Positions 54,974-63,034 of a DNA stretch of 64,000 nucleotides are shown piece by piece. Source of the DNA: Planctomycetaceae bacterium (GTDB lineage: Bacteria; Planctomycetota; Planctomycetia; Gemmatales; Gemmataceae); NCBI GenBank assembly GCA_013823135.1, contig PNLP01000007.1:124001-188000 (forward strand), in the 5' to 3' direction. A program made the translations under genes and the position numbers. Position 1 is the first letter of the stretch. Every line of letters begins with the position of its first letter. The notes under the pieces were generated by a model. That model searched no databases and was not told the DNA's origin. It was given only the letters and a program-made list of their open reading frames with translations.

Positions 54974-55013
54974 GCCCCGACCGGAAGGCTACTCCGGCCG
55001 GGGCACCTTTTTC
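54974..55013 (+). terminator. Intrinsic terminator closing the tRNA-like unit
   Basis: GCCCCGACCGGA (54974-54985) pairs with TCCGGCCGGGGC (54993-55004), one A-C mismatch, loop AGGCTAC, followed by ACCTTTTTC. It lies 13 bp before the CCA-adding enzyme gene, so the RNA and that gene are separate transcripts. A further 5-bp hairpin with a 7-nt loop sits at 54947-54963. Confidence 0.85.
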
Positions 55014-55025
55014 TACACTCCCTCC

Positions 55026-56384
55026 ATGACCGAACGCGGCTTTGCACTTGATGTGGTTCGCAAGCTCCAGCAGGCCGGGTTCACGGCACTGTGGGCGGGC
55101 GGTTGCGTGCGCGACGAACTTCTCGGCCTCACCCCGGATGATTACGACATCGCCACGGATGCCGTGCCGAGGCAACTCCCGGCGCTCTTCAAACACCGCA
55201 ACGAGATCGGTGCCAGTTTCGGTGTCGTGCAGGTGATCGGGCCACGCGGTGACCACGGCGAATGGCTCACGGTCGAGGTCGCGACGTTCCGTTCCGACGG
55301 CATCTACAGCGACGGTCGCCGACCCGATACCGTCGTGTTTTCGTCGCCGGAACACGACGCTCAGCGCCGAGACTTCACCATCAACGGCATGTTCTTCGAC
55401 CCGATCAAGAACGAATTGATTGACTACGTTGGAGGCCGTGCCGATCTCGAAGCGAAGGTTCTTCGCGCCATTGGCAACGCTTCCGAACGCTTCACGGAAG
55501 ACAAACTCCGCATCCTCCGCGCTGTGCGAATGGCCACGCGGTTCGGGCTTGCGATCGACCCCGACACGCAGGCTGCCGCGAAGCAGATGGCAGCGCAGAT
55601 TCGCGTGGTATCGCCCGAGCGGATCGCCCAGGAATTGCGTAAACTGCTGACGCACCCAAACCGCGTTCGTGGTCTGCGACTGCTGCGTGAGTTGGATCTC
55701 GTTGAGCCGATCTTGCCCGAGATGGTGCCGACGTTCACGTTGCCGCAAGGGCTGCCCGCCGCACCGACGGGAACGCTGTGGGAGCACACCGTTCGCGTCG
55801 TGGAGGAGTTGCAAGGGGCAGTCTCGTTCCCGCTGGCGTTCGCAACGATACTCCACGATGTCGGCAAGCCACGGACGTTCGCGCGCACGCCGGACCGGTA
55901 CACGTTCCACCGCCATGAGCACGTCGGCAAGCAGATGGCGGAGGCCATCGCGGATCGGTTGCGTCTTTCGACCGCGGAGAAGACCCGCATCGCCTGGCTG
56001 GTGGAGAAGCATCAGTATCTGGCCGACGCACCGACGATGCGGGCGAGCAAGCTCAAGCCGATCCTGATTCACCCGGGGATTCGCGAACTGCTGGAATTGC
56101 ACCGAGCCGACGCCAGCGCCAGCGGGAAGAGCCTCGATCACGTGACGTTCTGCGAGCGCATCCTGCGCGACACGCCGCCGGAAGAACTCAACCCGTCACC
56201 CGCCGTGACGGGTGACGACCTCGTTGCTATCGGCATGAAGCCCGGCCGCGAGTTCAAGCGGCTTCTTGACGCTGTGCGGGACGCTCAACTGGAAGGTCAG
56301 ATTCGGACGAAGGATGAGGGTCTACAACTCGTCCGCGAGTTGCGATCGGCACCACCACCCGCGCCTGGAACACCGCAGGAGTGA
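55026..56384 (+). CDS. cca: CCA tRNA nucleotidyltransferase with HD domain
   Basis: 452 aa. Class II nucleotidyltransferase: the GGCVRDELLG loop, catalytic DYDIATD, the RRDFTINGMFFDP segment typical of CCA-adding enzymes or poly(A) polymerases, RNA-binding domain with RILRAVRMATRFG. A C-terminal HD phosphohydrolase domain (TLWEHTVRVVEE ... ILHDVGKPRTF) is present as in many bacterial forms. It adds or repairs the 3' CCA of tRNAs lacking it; neither tRNA-like module upstream nor tRNA-Val at 60991 encodes CCA, so this enzyme is needed. Its 3' end overlaps the convergent glycosyltransferase gene by 131 nt. Confidence 0.93.
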   Translation: MTERGFALDVVRKLQQAGFTALWAGGCVRDELLGLTPDDYDIATDAVPRQLPALFKHRNEIGASFGVVQVIGPRGDHGEWLTVEVATFRSDGIYSDGRRPDTVVFSSPEHDAQRRDFTINGMFFDPIKNELIDYVGGRADLEAKVLRAIGNASERFTEDKLRILRAVRMATRFGLAIDPDTQAAAKQMAAQIRVVSPERIAQELRKLLTHPNRVRGLRLLRELDLVEPILPEMVPTFTLPQGLPAAPTGTLWEHTVRVVEELQGAVSFPLAFATILHDVGKPRTFARTPDRYTFHRHEHVGKQMAEAIADRLRLSTAEKTRIAWLVEKHQYLADAPTMRASKLKPILIHPGIRELLELHRADASASGKSLDHVTFCERILRDTPPEELNPSPAVTGDDLVAIGMKPGREFKRLLDAVRDAQLEGQIRTKDEGLQLVRELRSAPPPAPGTPQE

Positions 56385-57108
56385 CGGGCAGCGCCTTGGG
56401 GCCGAACACCACGTTCGACCACCAGAATCGCAGCAGTCGCGTCGCGGTCTTGGGGATTTCTCGCAGCGAAACCTTGCTCTCGCCGCTGGCTCGCGGGCGG
56501 TGCGTCACGGGGAGTTCGATCACCGGGAAGCCGAGTTGCCGCGCTCGCGTCATCATCTCCGTGTTCACGAAGAACCCGCGGCTCTCCGGCAGTAGTTGAG
56601 CGAGCGCCTCGCGACGGAACACCTTTAATGCACAGTCCACGTCGCGAACGCGGGTGCCCAGCAGCGTGCGAGCCATTCGGTTGTAGCCCCACGAGAAGAA
56701 GCGACGCTTTGCCGTGTCTTTGCGATCGAGTCGGTATCCCGCGACGATGGGGTAGTCATCCGCAAGCGCGACGAGCGTACCAAGCTCCGTCAGGTCGAAC
56801 TGGCAATCCGCATCGGTGAAAGCGACTAGTGGGAACCTCGCAGCTTCAAAGCCCGTGCGCAGCGCTGCGCCGTAACCTTTATTGAACCCGTGGCGAATCA
56901 ACCGTGTGTTGGGGGCACTATCGCGTACTCGCTGAAACACCCCCGCAGTGTTGTCGTAACTGCCGTCGTCGATCACAAGGATCTCGAACTCGGCGAATCG
57001 CCCCGCCAGCGAGGCTTCCGCTTCCGCGATCGCCTGTGCGATGACCGCGGCCTCGTTGTACGCAGGGATAACCAGACTAATTGAGTCGTTGCGGAGAGTC
57101 GCGTTCAT
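56254..57108 (-). CDS. Family 2 glycosyltransferase (polyprenyl-phosphate sugar synthase-like)
   Basis: 284 aa. GT2 fold: SLVIPAYNEAAVI, EILVIDDGSYDNT, the DxD-type TDADCQFDLTELG, GYRLDRKDTAKRRFFS and ALKVFRREAL, then a helix ending SGESKVSLREIPKTATRLL as in dolichyl/undecaprenyl-phosphate mannose or glucose synthases. No C-terminal membrane helices. It transfers a sugar from a nucleotide donor, likely to a lipid carrier. The last ~44 residues are Arg/Pro-rich and encoded opposite the CCA enzyme's C-terminus; either gene's true stop could be earlier in evolution. Confidence 0.88.
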   Translation of the reverse strand: MNATLRNDSISLVIPAYNEAAVIAQAIAEAEASLAGRFAEFEILVIDDGSYDNTAGVFQRVRDSAPNTRLIRHGFNKGYGAALRTGFEAARFPLVAFTDADCQFDLTELGTLVALADDYPIVAGYRLDRKDTAKRRFFSWGYNRMARTLLGTRVRDVDCALKVFRREALAQLLPESRGFFVNTEMMTRARQLGFPVIELPVTHRPRASGESKVSLREIPKTATRLLRFWWSNVVFGPKALPVTPAVFQARVVVPIATRGRVVDPHPSSESDLPVERPAQRQEAA

Positions 57109-57251
57109 GCCCGCCCCATCCTTGGGTAAGTGAACGGCAAGAGACTACCACCCGAGCTGGTTGCAGGTAAAGACGAAGCACAACGACCACTTTTCCCCTC
57201 GCCAAATTGCTCCTAAGCCCCTTGTGAGACAGCGTCTCAGCGAAATAGCAC

Positions 57252-57285
57252 TTGTCAACTGCGATTACCCTGTCTACAAATGGTA
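57252..57285 (+). promoter_or_regulatory. isc operon promoter with possible IscR operator
   Basis: TTGTCA (57252-57257), 17 bp, TACAAA (57275-57280). An imperfect inverted repeat TACC (57266-57269) and GGTA (57282-57285), 12-nt spacer, covers the -10 region, the right size for Rrf2/IscR binding, so autorepression is plausible. Eye-detected. Confidence 0.4.
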
Positions 57286-57329
57286 TAGATGCGGTGCTCA
57301 TTCATTCCCATACCCTGCGAGGACGAGTC

Positions 57330-57833
57330 GTGACGCTGCTGAGCCGCAAGGCCGACTACGCCCTCCTGATACTCTCGTATCTCCACCAACAGACAGGTGG
57401 CGGGACCGCCCGTGCGGTCGCGGAGAAGTTCGGGCTGAGTCGCTCGTTCGTCGCCAACATTCTGAAGGAACTCGGTCACCTGGGCTTCGTCGCCAGTCAT
57501 CGCGGCGTCAAGGGTGGCTACGCACTGGCTCGCCCGGCCGAAATGATCACGCTCGCGGAACTGCTCGAATCCCTGGAATCGGGATTCCGCCTGACCATGT
57601 GCAACCCTTCCCTGCCCGACCAGAAGCACGAGCAATGTTCGATGGCAGGAGCCTGCACGCTGAAGAAGCCGTTGACCGAAGTCCACCACCGTTTGCTCGA
57701 AGTCTTGCGGTCGGTCACGCTCGCCGACATCTTCGACCCGAACGGACAACTGAGTCAACCGTCTGCCCTACTTTCGCTTTCCCTGCTCCCCGCGACGTGC
57801 CGGTCGGAGCCGGCGACTGCAACGCAGGCATAA
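57330..57833 (+). CDS. iscR: Rrf2-family Fe-S regulator (IscR-like)
   Basis: 167 aa from the GTG at 57330, with GAGGA about 7 nt upstream; the frame extends to 57252 but that overlaps the promoter. Winged helix with [18 protein letters not shown] and [14 protein letters not shown]. Cysteines C91, C103 and C109 can ligate a [2Fe-2S] cluster; the C91-C103 gap (11 residues) is longer than in E. coli IscR, where both gaps are 5. Located first in an isc operon, so it probably represses the operon when Fe-S clusters are abundant. Confidence 0.85.
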   Translation: MTLLSRKADYALLILSYLHQQTGGGTARAVAEKFGLSRSFVANILKELGHLGFVASHRGVKGGYALARPAEMITLAELLESLESGFRLTMCNPSLPDQKHEQCSMAGACTLKKPLTEVHHRLLEVLRSVTLADIFDPNGQLSQPSALLSLSLLPATCRSEPATATQA

Positions 57834-57876
57834 CACCTACGCGAATTGGAAAGCGACACACCCGGAGTTTGGCACA

Positions 57877-59097
57877 ATGTCGGCGAAGCTGCCCGTTTAC
57901 ATGGATAACAACGCGACGACCCGGACCGATCCGCGGGTGGTCGAAGCAATGCTCCCGTACTTCACCGAGCACTACGGCAACGCGGCCAGCCGCAATCACC
58001 CATTCGGTTGGGAAGCAGAAGCAGCCGTCGAGGAAGGTCGCGAGCAGATCGCGGCACTGATCGGTGCCTCCGCGAAGGAAGTGATCTTCACCAGCGGCGC
58101 AACCGAGAGCAACAACCTTGCGATCAAGGGCGTTGCGGCGATGTACAAGAAGAAGGGTAACCACATCGTTACCCAGGCGACCGAGCACAAGGCCGTGCTC
58201 GACACCTGTAAGCGGCTCGAACGCGACGGGTATCAGGTGACGTACCTGCCCGTCGATAAGTTCGGGCTCGTGAGTGCCGAGCAGATTCGCGAAGCCCTCA
58301 CCGACAAGACCGTGCTCGTGTCGATCATGGCGGCGAACAACGAGATCGGCACGGTTCAACCGATCAAGGCCATCGGCCGCTTGTGCACGGAAAAGGGCGT
58401 CCTCTTCCACACCGACGCGGTGCAGGTGGTCGGGAAGATGCCGGTCGATGTCGAGGACATGGGGATCGACCTCCTGAGCCTCACGGCCCACAAGCTCTAC
58501 GGTCCCAAGGGGATCGGAGCGCTGTACGTTCGCAAGAAAGACCCGCGAGTCCGCCTCGAACCACAAATCGACGGCGGCGGACACGAACGCGGGATGCGCT
58601 CCGGAACCCTCCCCGTGCCGTTGATCGTCGGGCTCGGCAAGGCGTGCGAGATTGCTCGCCTGGAGATGCCTGAGGAATCGGCGAGAACCTTCCGCCTCCG
58701 CGAACGACTTCGCAACAAGATCATGGGCGACCTCCCCGAGACCTACCTGAACGGCCACCCGGAACACCGGCTTCCTGGAAACGCCAACATCAGCTTCGCC
58801 TATGTTGAAGGCGAAGGGTTGATGATGGGAATCAAGGACGTGGCAGTGTCGTCCGGTTCGGCATGCACGAGTGCGAGCCTGGAGCCAAGCTACGTTCTGC
58901 GGGCGCTGGGTGTGGGCGACGAACTCGCACACTCCAGCATCCGGTTCGGCATCGGGCGGTTCAACACCGAAGCCGAGGTGGACTTCGTAGCCGACCTCGT
59001 CGTCCGCGAGGTGAGCCGACTGCGGGAAATGTCCCCGCTGTACGAAATGGTTCAGCAGGGGATCGACATCAAGAAGATCGAGTGGGCACACCACTAA
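57877..59097 (+). CDS. iscS: Cysteine desulfurase (IscS/NifS)
   Basis: 406 aa. PLP-dependent group I desulfurase: [42 protein letters not shown], the PLP lysine in [12 protein letters not shown] (about residue 206) and the flexible active-site loop with Cys in [14 protein letters not shown] (about 329). It moves cysteine sulfur as persulfide to IscU and other acceptors. Second gene of the isc operon; 43 bp from iscR, 50 bp from iscU. Confidence 0.95.
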   Translation: MSAKLPVYMDNNATTRTDPRVVEAMLPYFTEHYGNAASRNHPFGWEAEAAVEEGREQIAALIGASAKEVIFTSGATESNNLAIKGVAAMYKKKGNHIVTQATEHKAVLDTCKRLERDGYQVTYLPVDKFGLVSAEQIREALTDKTVLVSIMAANNEIGTVQPIKAIGRLCTEKGVLFHTDAVQVVGKMPVDVEDMGIDLLSLTAHKLYGPKGIGALYVRKKDPRVRLEPQIDGGGHERGMRSGTLPVPLIVGLGKACEIARLEMPEESARTFRLRERLRNKIMGDLPETYLNGHPEHRLPGNANISFAYVEGEGLMMGIKDVAVSSGSACTSASLEPSYVLRALGVGDELAHSSIRFGIGRFNTEAEVDFVADLVVREVSRLREMSPLYEMVQQGIDIKKIEWAHH

Positions 59098-59147
59098 TAC
59101 ACAACGCCCGGACATCGGTCCGTGGCCTTTCATCAGGGAGCGAAATC

Positions 59148-59573
59148 ATGCCGTACAGTGAAAAGGTTCTCGAACACTACAACAACCCGCGGAACGTGGG
59201 GAGTTTCGACGCGAAGGATCCGAGCGTGGGCACGGGGCTAGTCGGCGCTCCGGAGTGCGGCGACGTGATGAAGTTGCAGATCAAGGTGAACCCGGACACG
59301 GGCGTGATCGAAGACGCCAAGTTCAAGACGTTCGGTTGTGGCTCCGCCATCGCCAGTAGCAGCTTGGCCACCGAGTGGCTCAAGGGCAAGACGGTCGATG
59401 AGGCTATGTCGATCAAGAACACCGAGATCGTCGAAGAACTGGCCCTGCCGCCCGTGAAGGTTCACTGCTCGGTACTCGCGGAAGATGCCATCAAGGCGGC
59501 CATCGCGAATTATCAGCAGAAGCAGGACACCGAGATCCTCGCGGATGCGAAGGCCGAACCGGTTGGCGTGTAA
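59148..59573 (+). CDS. iscU: Fe-S cluster scaffold IscU
   Basis: 141 aa from the ATG at 59148 (AGGGAG about 8 nt upstream). Conserved cysteines: PECGDVMK, TFGCGSAIASSS and VHCSVLAED, the three cluster ligands, and LPPVKVHCSVLAED resembles the chaperone-contact LPPVK motif, which lets J-protein/Hsp70 pairs release the cluster. Matches IscU rather than SufU. Downstream of iscS with its product directly receiving sulfur. Confidence 0.94.
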   Translation: MPYSEKVLEHYNNPRNVGSFDAKDPSVGTGLVGAPECGDVMKLQIKVNPDTGVIEDAKFKTFGCGSAIASSSLATEWLKGKTVDEAMSIKNTEIVEELALPPVKVHCSVLAEDAIKAAIANYQQKQDTEILADAKAEPVGV

Positions 59574-59641
59574 CGCAGTCACGGCGAACGTGTATAATCC
59601 TTCAGACAACCAAAACTCAACCGACCTGGAAAGGGAAACTC

Positions 59642-60058
59642 ATGGCGACCGCAACCGCTCCTGAAATTCACAACCTCGGCGTCGTCAAGGACGCACCCCC
59701 GAGCGCTCCTCCGCTGAGCGTCACCGAGAAGGCCGCAGCCGAAGTTCGTCGGCACGTGGCCGACATGGAAGCTCGCGCTGATGTGGAACCCGGCTCCAAG
59801 CTCTACCTGCGCGTTCGCGTGCAAGGCGGCGGTTGCAGCGGCTTCCAGAACAAGCTCGACCTCGACGCGAAGTACGACGAGAAGACCGACCACAAGTTCG
59901 AGTTCCACGGCATCGAAGTGGTCGTCGACAAGCGATCGCTCCTGTACCTGAACGGGGCAATCGTCGACTTCCACGACGACCTGAACAAGCGTGGCTTCAC
60001 GATCACCAACCCGCAGGCCAAGAGCACCTGTGGCTGTGGTAGCTCGTACAGCATGTAA
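59642..60058 (+). CDS. iscA: A-type Fe-S carrier (IscA/ErpA)
   Basis: 138 aa. HesB/IscA fold with the three cluster-ligating cysteines in GGGCSGFQ and STCGCGSSYSM near the C-terminus. An N-terminal extension of about 25 residues lacks a signal peptide. Typical A-type carriers are about 110 aa. A TATAAT at 59593-59598 lies about 45 nt upstream, so it could have an additional own promoter. A long palindrome starts directly after its stop. Confidence 0.92.
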   Translation: MATATAPEIHNLGVVKDAPPSAPPLSVTEKAAAEVRRHVADMEARADVEPGSKLYLRVRVQGGGCSGFQNKLDLDAKYDEKTDHKFEFHGIEVVVDKRSLLYLNGAIVDFHDDLNKRGFTITNPQAKSTCGCGSSYSM

Positions 60059-60060
60059 TC

Positions 60061-60141
60061 CAGTTTCGAGTTTCGCGTTCAAAGTTTCGCGTTCAGAAAC
60101 GGAACGTTAACTCGAAACGCTAAACACGGAACGCGAAACTC
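60061..60141. repeat. Long hairpin, TTTCGCGTT type, before hscB
   Basis: Arms 60068-60094 and 60115-60141 are imperfect inverted repeats (the outer 13 nt GAGTTTCGCGTTC perfect), with a 20-nt loop; the arms are made of the short motif GTTTCGCGTTC. It fills the entire gap between the iscA stop and the hscB ATG at 60142, so the right arm covers the ribosome-binding region. Confidence 0.85.
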
Positions 60142-60663
60142 ATGGATCTTTTCGAGCGCCTCGGTTTGCCGAGGCGTTTTTCGGTTGACGCCGCGGAACT
60201 GGAGCGGGCTTACCTGCACCTCTCGCGGAACGTTCACCCGGACTACCACCTCGCGGGTTCCGATGCCGCTCTTGCCGAAAGCCTCGACGCATCGGCAGCG
60301 GTCAACGAAGCGTATAGCGTCCTCCGTGACCCGTTCACCCGTGCGGATTACCTGTTGTCGTTGCTCGGTGGCCCCACCGCAACCGAACACAAGCAAATGC
60401 CGGGCGCATTCCTCGCAGAGATGCTCGAAGCACGCGAGCAAATCGAAGAGGCACGCGGGAATTCTGCTGCTATTGCACAGCTCGAGTTGGTGTTCCTTGA
60501 GCGCTCTGCTGGATTGATGCAGCAAGTGGGACAGTTGTTTACTCGGTTCGAGAATACGCCCGAAATTGACCCGAATCGTGCGAACCTCCTGATGCAGATC
60601 CGTGGTCTGTTAAACGCAACCAAGTACGTCCGTGGGTTGCTCCGCGACCTTCACGCCGATTGA
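60142..60663 (+). CDS. hscB: Fe-S assembly co-chaperone HscB
   Basis: 173 aa. N-terminal J domain with the HPD motif (about residue 32, VHPDYH) and a C-terminal helical domain (MLEAREQIEEARG, LMQQVGQLFTRFENTPEI) that binds IscU. HscB delivers IscU to the Hsp70-type HscA. No hscA gene is in the window. Last isc-linked gene here; 14 bp before the AhpD-like gene. Confidence 0.9.
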   Translation: MDLFERLGLPRRFSVDAAELERAYLHLSRNVHPDYHLAGSDAALAESLDASAAVNEAYSVLRDPFTRADYLLSLLGGPTATEHKQMPGAFLAEMLEAREQIEEARGNSAAIAQLELVFLERSAGLMQQVGQLFTRFENTPEIDPNRANLLMQIRGLLNATKYVRGLLRDLHAD

Positions 60664-60677
60664 AAAAGGGATGGACT

Positions 60678-60983
60678 ATGATGTACGACCCGGCGAATAT
60701 GAAGAAGTTGCGGACGATGAAGGAGCTTGCACCGGAAGCCATGGGGGCGTTCGATGCACTGAATGCGGCCGTGTTCAAGGATGGAGCGTTGCCCCTCAAG
60801 CTGAAAGAACTCATTGCGGTTGCGGTTGCCGTCACCACGCAGTGCCCGTATTGCATTGATGCACACGTAAAGAAGGCGAAAGCCGCGGGTGCAACCGAAG
60901 CGGAACTGACCGAGGCGACGATGGTCGCAGCGGCACTTCGGGCAGGTGGCGCAGTGACACACGGCGCACACGCGATTGGTTGA
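60678..60983 (+). CDS. AhpD/carboxymuconolactone-decarboxylase-like protein
   Basis: 101 aa from the ATG at 60678 (another ATG follows directly). The AhpD-like alkylhydroperoxidase fold with the redox pair and His in TQCPYCIDAHVKKAK (CxxC ... H), then the AATMVAAALRAGGAV helix. Members act as peroxidase partners or decarboxylases. Downstream of hscB, possibly same transcript; an oxidative defence role would fit Fe-S assembly. Confidence 0.88.
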   Translation: MMYDPANMKKLRTMKELAPEAMGAFDALNAAVFKDGALPLKLKELIAVAVAVTTQCPYCIDAHVKKAKAAGATEAELTEATMVAAALRAGGAVTHGAHAIG

Positions 60984-60990
60984 TGGATTT

Positions 60991-61063
60991 GGGCGTGTAA
61001 CTCAGCGGTCAGAGTGCCTCGCTTACACCGAGGAAGTCGGGGGTTCAAATCCCTCCACGCCCA
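60991..61063 (+). tRNA. tRNA-Val (anticodon UAC)
   Basis: Standard cloverleaf: acceptor GGGCGTG with CACGCCC, D arm with AGCGGTCAGA loop, anticodon stem CCTCG/CGAGG with loop CTTACAC giving TAC (Val), T arm GGGGG-TTCAAAT-CCCTC (one G-T). Discriminator A; CCA not encoded. A TTTT follows. Normal linear tRNA order, in contrast to the permuted unit at 54.6 kb. Confidence 0.95.
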
Positions 61064-61592
61064 CTTTTCAAAGTCGATTCAAGACTGGAACGTCAGTCGA
61101 TTCATCAGTCAACTGTCCAATCCGTGAAGACCCTTCTACACGCGATTCGTCCCTCACCAAAGTATCCATTCTGGTGAATCCGTGTTAATCTGGGTACCTT
61201 CCAGGTGCAGGCGAGATTCGTCTGATGCGCGAATTTCGCACGAAGTCATTTCTCTGATATCGGTTGCGATTACACTCACGATCTTTCTTCCAGACAGGTA
61301 AAACGGTTCCAGGTGTGGGTGTGCAGATCGTCTGGAAACGTTTCTCGGCTCATCTCAATTCGTTGTACTGACGCTCACCCTTGATGCAGTGCATCACGCA
61401 CAAACCCCGGTGACGCACTAGCGTTTACCAAACCGTAAGCCGATGCAATATAGTCATTTGAGTTGTCCGGAACCTGAGTTCGCAGTCTACAATTGATATT
61501 GGACTGCGTCCCATATTCTGCATCCTTCGTCGCGGTCCACTTCTTCTCTCCCCCATTCTTCCCCGCCCTCAGAGGCGGAGACTAAGGATCAA
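61064..61592. other. Gene-free interval with a candidate promoter
   Basis: 529 bp without a convincing gene; AT-richer than the surroundings. A promoter for the next gene may be TTACCA (61425-61430), 18 bp, TATAGT (61449-61454), giving a leader of about 135 nt. I see no hairpin or repeat of the families listed elsewhere. Confidence 0.5.
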
Positions 61593-62516
61593 ATGATGTC
61601 TCATCCACTCTCCCGAAGCCCACGCAAAGGCTTTACTCTCATCGAGTTACTGGTTGTCATCGCGATCATCGCCATCCTCATCGGGTTGCTACTGCCAGCG
61701 GTACAAAAGGTTCGCGAAGCTGCGGCACGGATGAAGTGCTCAAACAACCTCAAGCAACTTGGCATCGCCACGCACGCTTGTAACGACGTAATGGGTGTCC
61801 TCCCACCAGACGGTTCGGCAACGAACTCCTGGAGCGGCACCATCGCACGCTCGGGGCCGTACATGGGGAAGTCCGGGGCGTACTTCTTCCACATCCTCCC
61901 GTTCATCGAACAGGGAGCTTTGTACAGCGGAGCGAACGGCCTCATGAACACTTCAGTCAATGGTAAGGCGGCATATGGCTACGTCCTCGCCGCTTTCCGG
62001 TGCCCATCCGATCCAACCCCCGGGGCGGCCAAGGGGCTGGGCAACCCAGCCGGACCCGACGCAACCCACGCCATCACGAACTACGTGGCCAACTACATGG
62101 TCTTCGGAAACCCCGCCACGGGTTCACCTGAAGGGGGAGCTTCAATTCCTAACACCTTCAAAGACGGCACCTCGAACACCATCATCTTTGGTGAGCGGTA
62201 CGCGCAGTACGGTTCGGGTAACACGGGCGGTGGCCCATTGGCAACACTGTGGGCGAACTCCGAACCGCGTTGGTCCCCAACTATGTGCGACTCTCGCGGG
62301 ACGAGCGGATACGTGGCCTGCCCCATCTTTCAGACGAACCCGGCAGTGGCCAGCGCAACCAACCAAACTGGCGGTGGCCAGGCCTTCCACACAGGGATCA
62401 TGAACGTCTGCCTGGGGGACGGAAGCGTTCGCACAATCAACAGCAGCATCACCCTCTCGACCTGGCAGAATGCTTGCAACCCACAGGATGGAAACGTCCT
62501 CGGAGGCAACTGGTGA
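61593..62516 (+). CDS. DUF1559 type IV pilin-like protein
   Basis: 307 aa. Canonical prepilin N-terminus [18 protein letters not shown] with Glu +5, then [17 protein letters not shown], the DUF1559 globular part and the C-terminal [17 protein letters not shown] motif (here LGDGSVRTI). Cleaved by prepilin peptidase and probably assembled as a pseudopilin. The downstream lipoprotein gene starts 35 bp after its stop, so they are likely co-transcribed. Confidence 0.92.
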   Translation: MMSHPLSRSPRKGFTLIELLVVIAIIAILIGLLLPAVQKVREAAARMKCSNNLKQLGIATHACNDVMGVLPPDGSATNSWSGTIARSGPYMGKSGAYFFHILPFIEQGALYSGANGLMNTSVNGKAAYGYVLAAFRCPSDPTPGAAKGLGNPAGPDATHAITNYVANYMVFGNPATGSPEGGASIPNTFKDGTSNTIIFGERYAQYGSGNTGGGPLATLWANSEPRWSPTMCDSRGTSGYVACPIFQTNPAVASATNQTGGGQAFHTGIMNVCLGDGSVRTINSSITLSTWQNACNPQDGNVLGGNW

Positions 62517-62551
62517 TCGGCCCGGTTCCAATCTCAATAAGGGTGCAACTG

Positions 62552-62983
62552 ATGAACTGGCGACGAACATACGCTCCTGCGTTACTGGCCGCGTTTCTGG
62601 CTGGGTGCGGCAGCAACAGCAGCACTAGCACCACGGCGGAGGTGACTGGAACAGTCACGTTGGACGGCAAGCCTCTGGAGAATGCGGAAGTCCAATTCGT
62701 GCCGAAAAGTGATCCCGCACTCGGGCTCCACGTCGCGAAGACGGATTCGTCGGGGCGGTTCAAGATCACCCAGGACTCGCCTACTAATCCGGTGAAGCCC
62801 GGCACCTATGCTGTCCTGGTGAGCAAGGTGATCGGTGGGAATGACCCCAGCCAGCCCGGCGGGGGCATGGATGCGCAGAAGAACGAGGTTCCCGCCGTGT
62901 ATCAGGATCGGAACAAGACGCCGCTCTCGGCCGATGTCCGGGAAGGGAGCAATACCTTGCAGCCATTCCAGATCACGCGATGA
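62552..62983 (+). CDS. Lipoprotein with carboxypeptidase-regulatory-like domain
   Basis: 143 aa from the ATG at 62552. A lipobox LAGC within AALLAAFLAGCGS (after the signal) directs lipidation. The rest is a small beta-sandwich (VTGTVTLDGKPLENAEVQFV, DSSGRFKITQ), like the carboxypeptidase-regulatory-like domains seen in many planctomycete lipoproteins next to DUF1559 genes. Probably forms an operon with the pilin-like gene. Confidence 0.85.
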   Translation: MNWRRTYAPALLAAFLAGCGSNSSTSTTAEVTGTVTLDGKPLENAEVQFVPKSDPALGLHVAKTDSSGRFKITQDSPTNPVKPGTYAVLVSKVIGGNDPSQPGGGMDAQKNEVPAVYQDRNKTPLSADVREGSNTLQPFQITR

Positions 62984-63006
62984 ATCGAGGCCAAAAGCAA
63001 CCCACG

Positions 63007-63034
63007 ACACCCTGCCGACCGGCAGGGTGTTTTC
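63007..63034 (+). terminator. Intrinsic terminator after the lipoprotein gene
   Basis: ACACCCTGCCG (63007-63017) and CGGCAGGGTGT (63020-63030) form an 11-bp perfect stem with a short AC loop, followed by TTTCG. It ends the pilin-lipoprotein operon. Confidence 0.8.

Noticed and set aside
54590..55013. Two-piece (permuted) tmRNA gene
   Set aside because: Permuted tmRNAs lack a normal D arm and contain a tag open frame; here both modules have D arms with GG and no tag-like short frame was found.
54590..55013. tRNA pseudogenes or prophage attachment remnants
   Set aside because: No integrase or phage genes nearby, and both modules keep perfect 7-bp acceptor pairing in the permuted order, which random remnants would not.
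57715..59133. 472-codon minus-strand open frame opposite iscS
   Set aside because: The iscS frame carries all catalytic motifs; the reverse frame has none.
61195..61345. Possible direct repeat (TTCCAGGTG segments)
   Set aside because: Only about nine bases match closely and the rest diverges; not enough for a repeat call.
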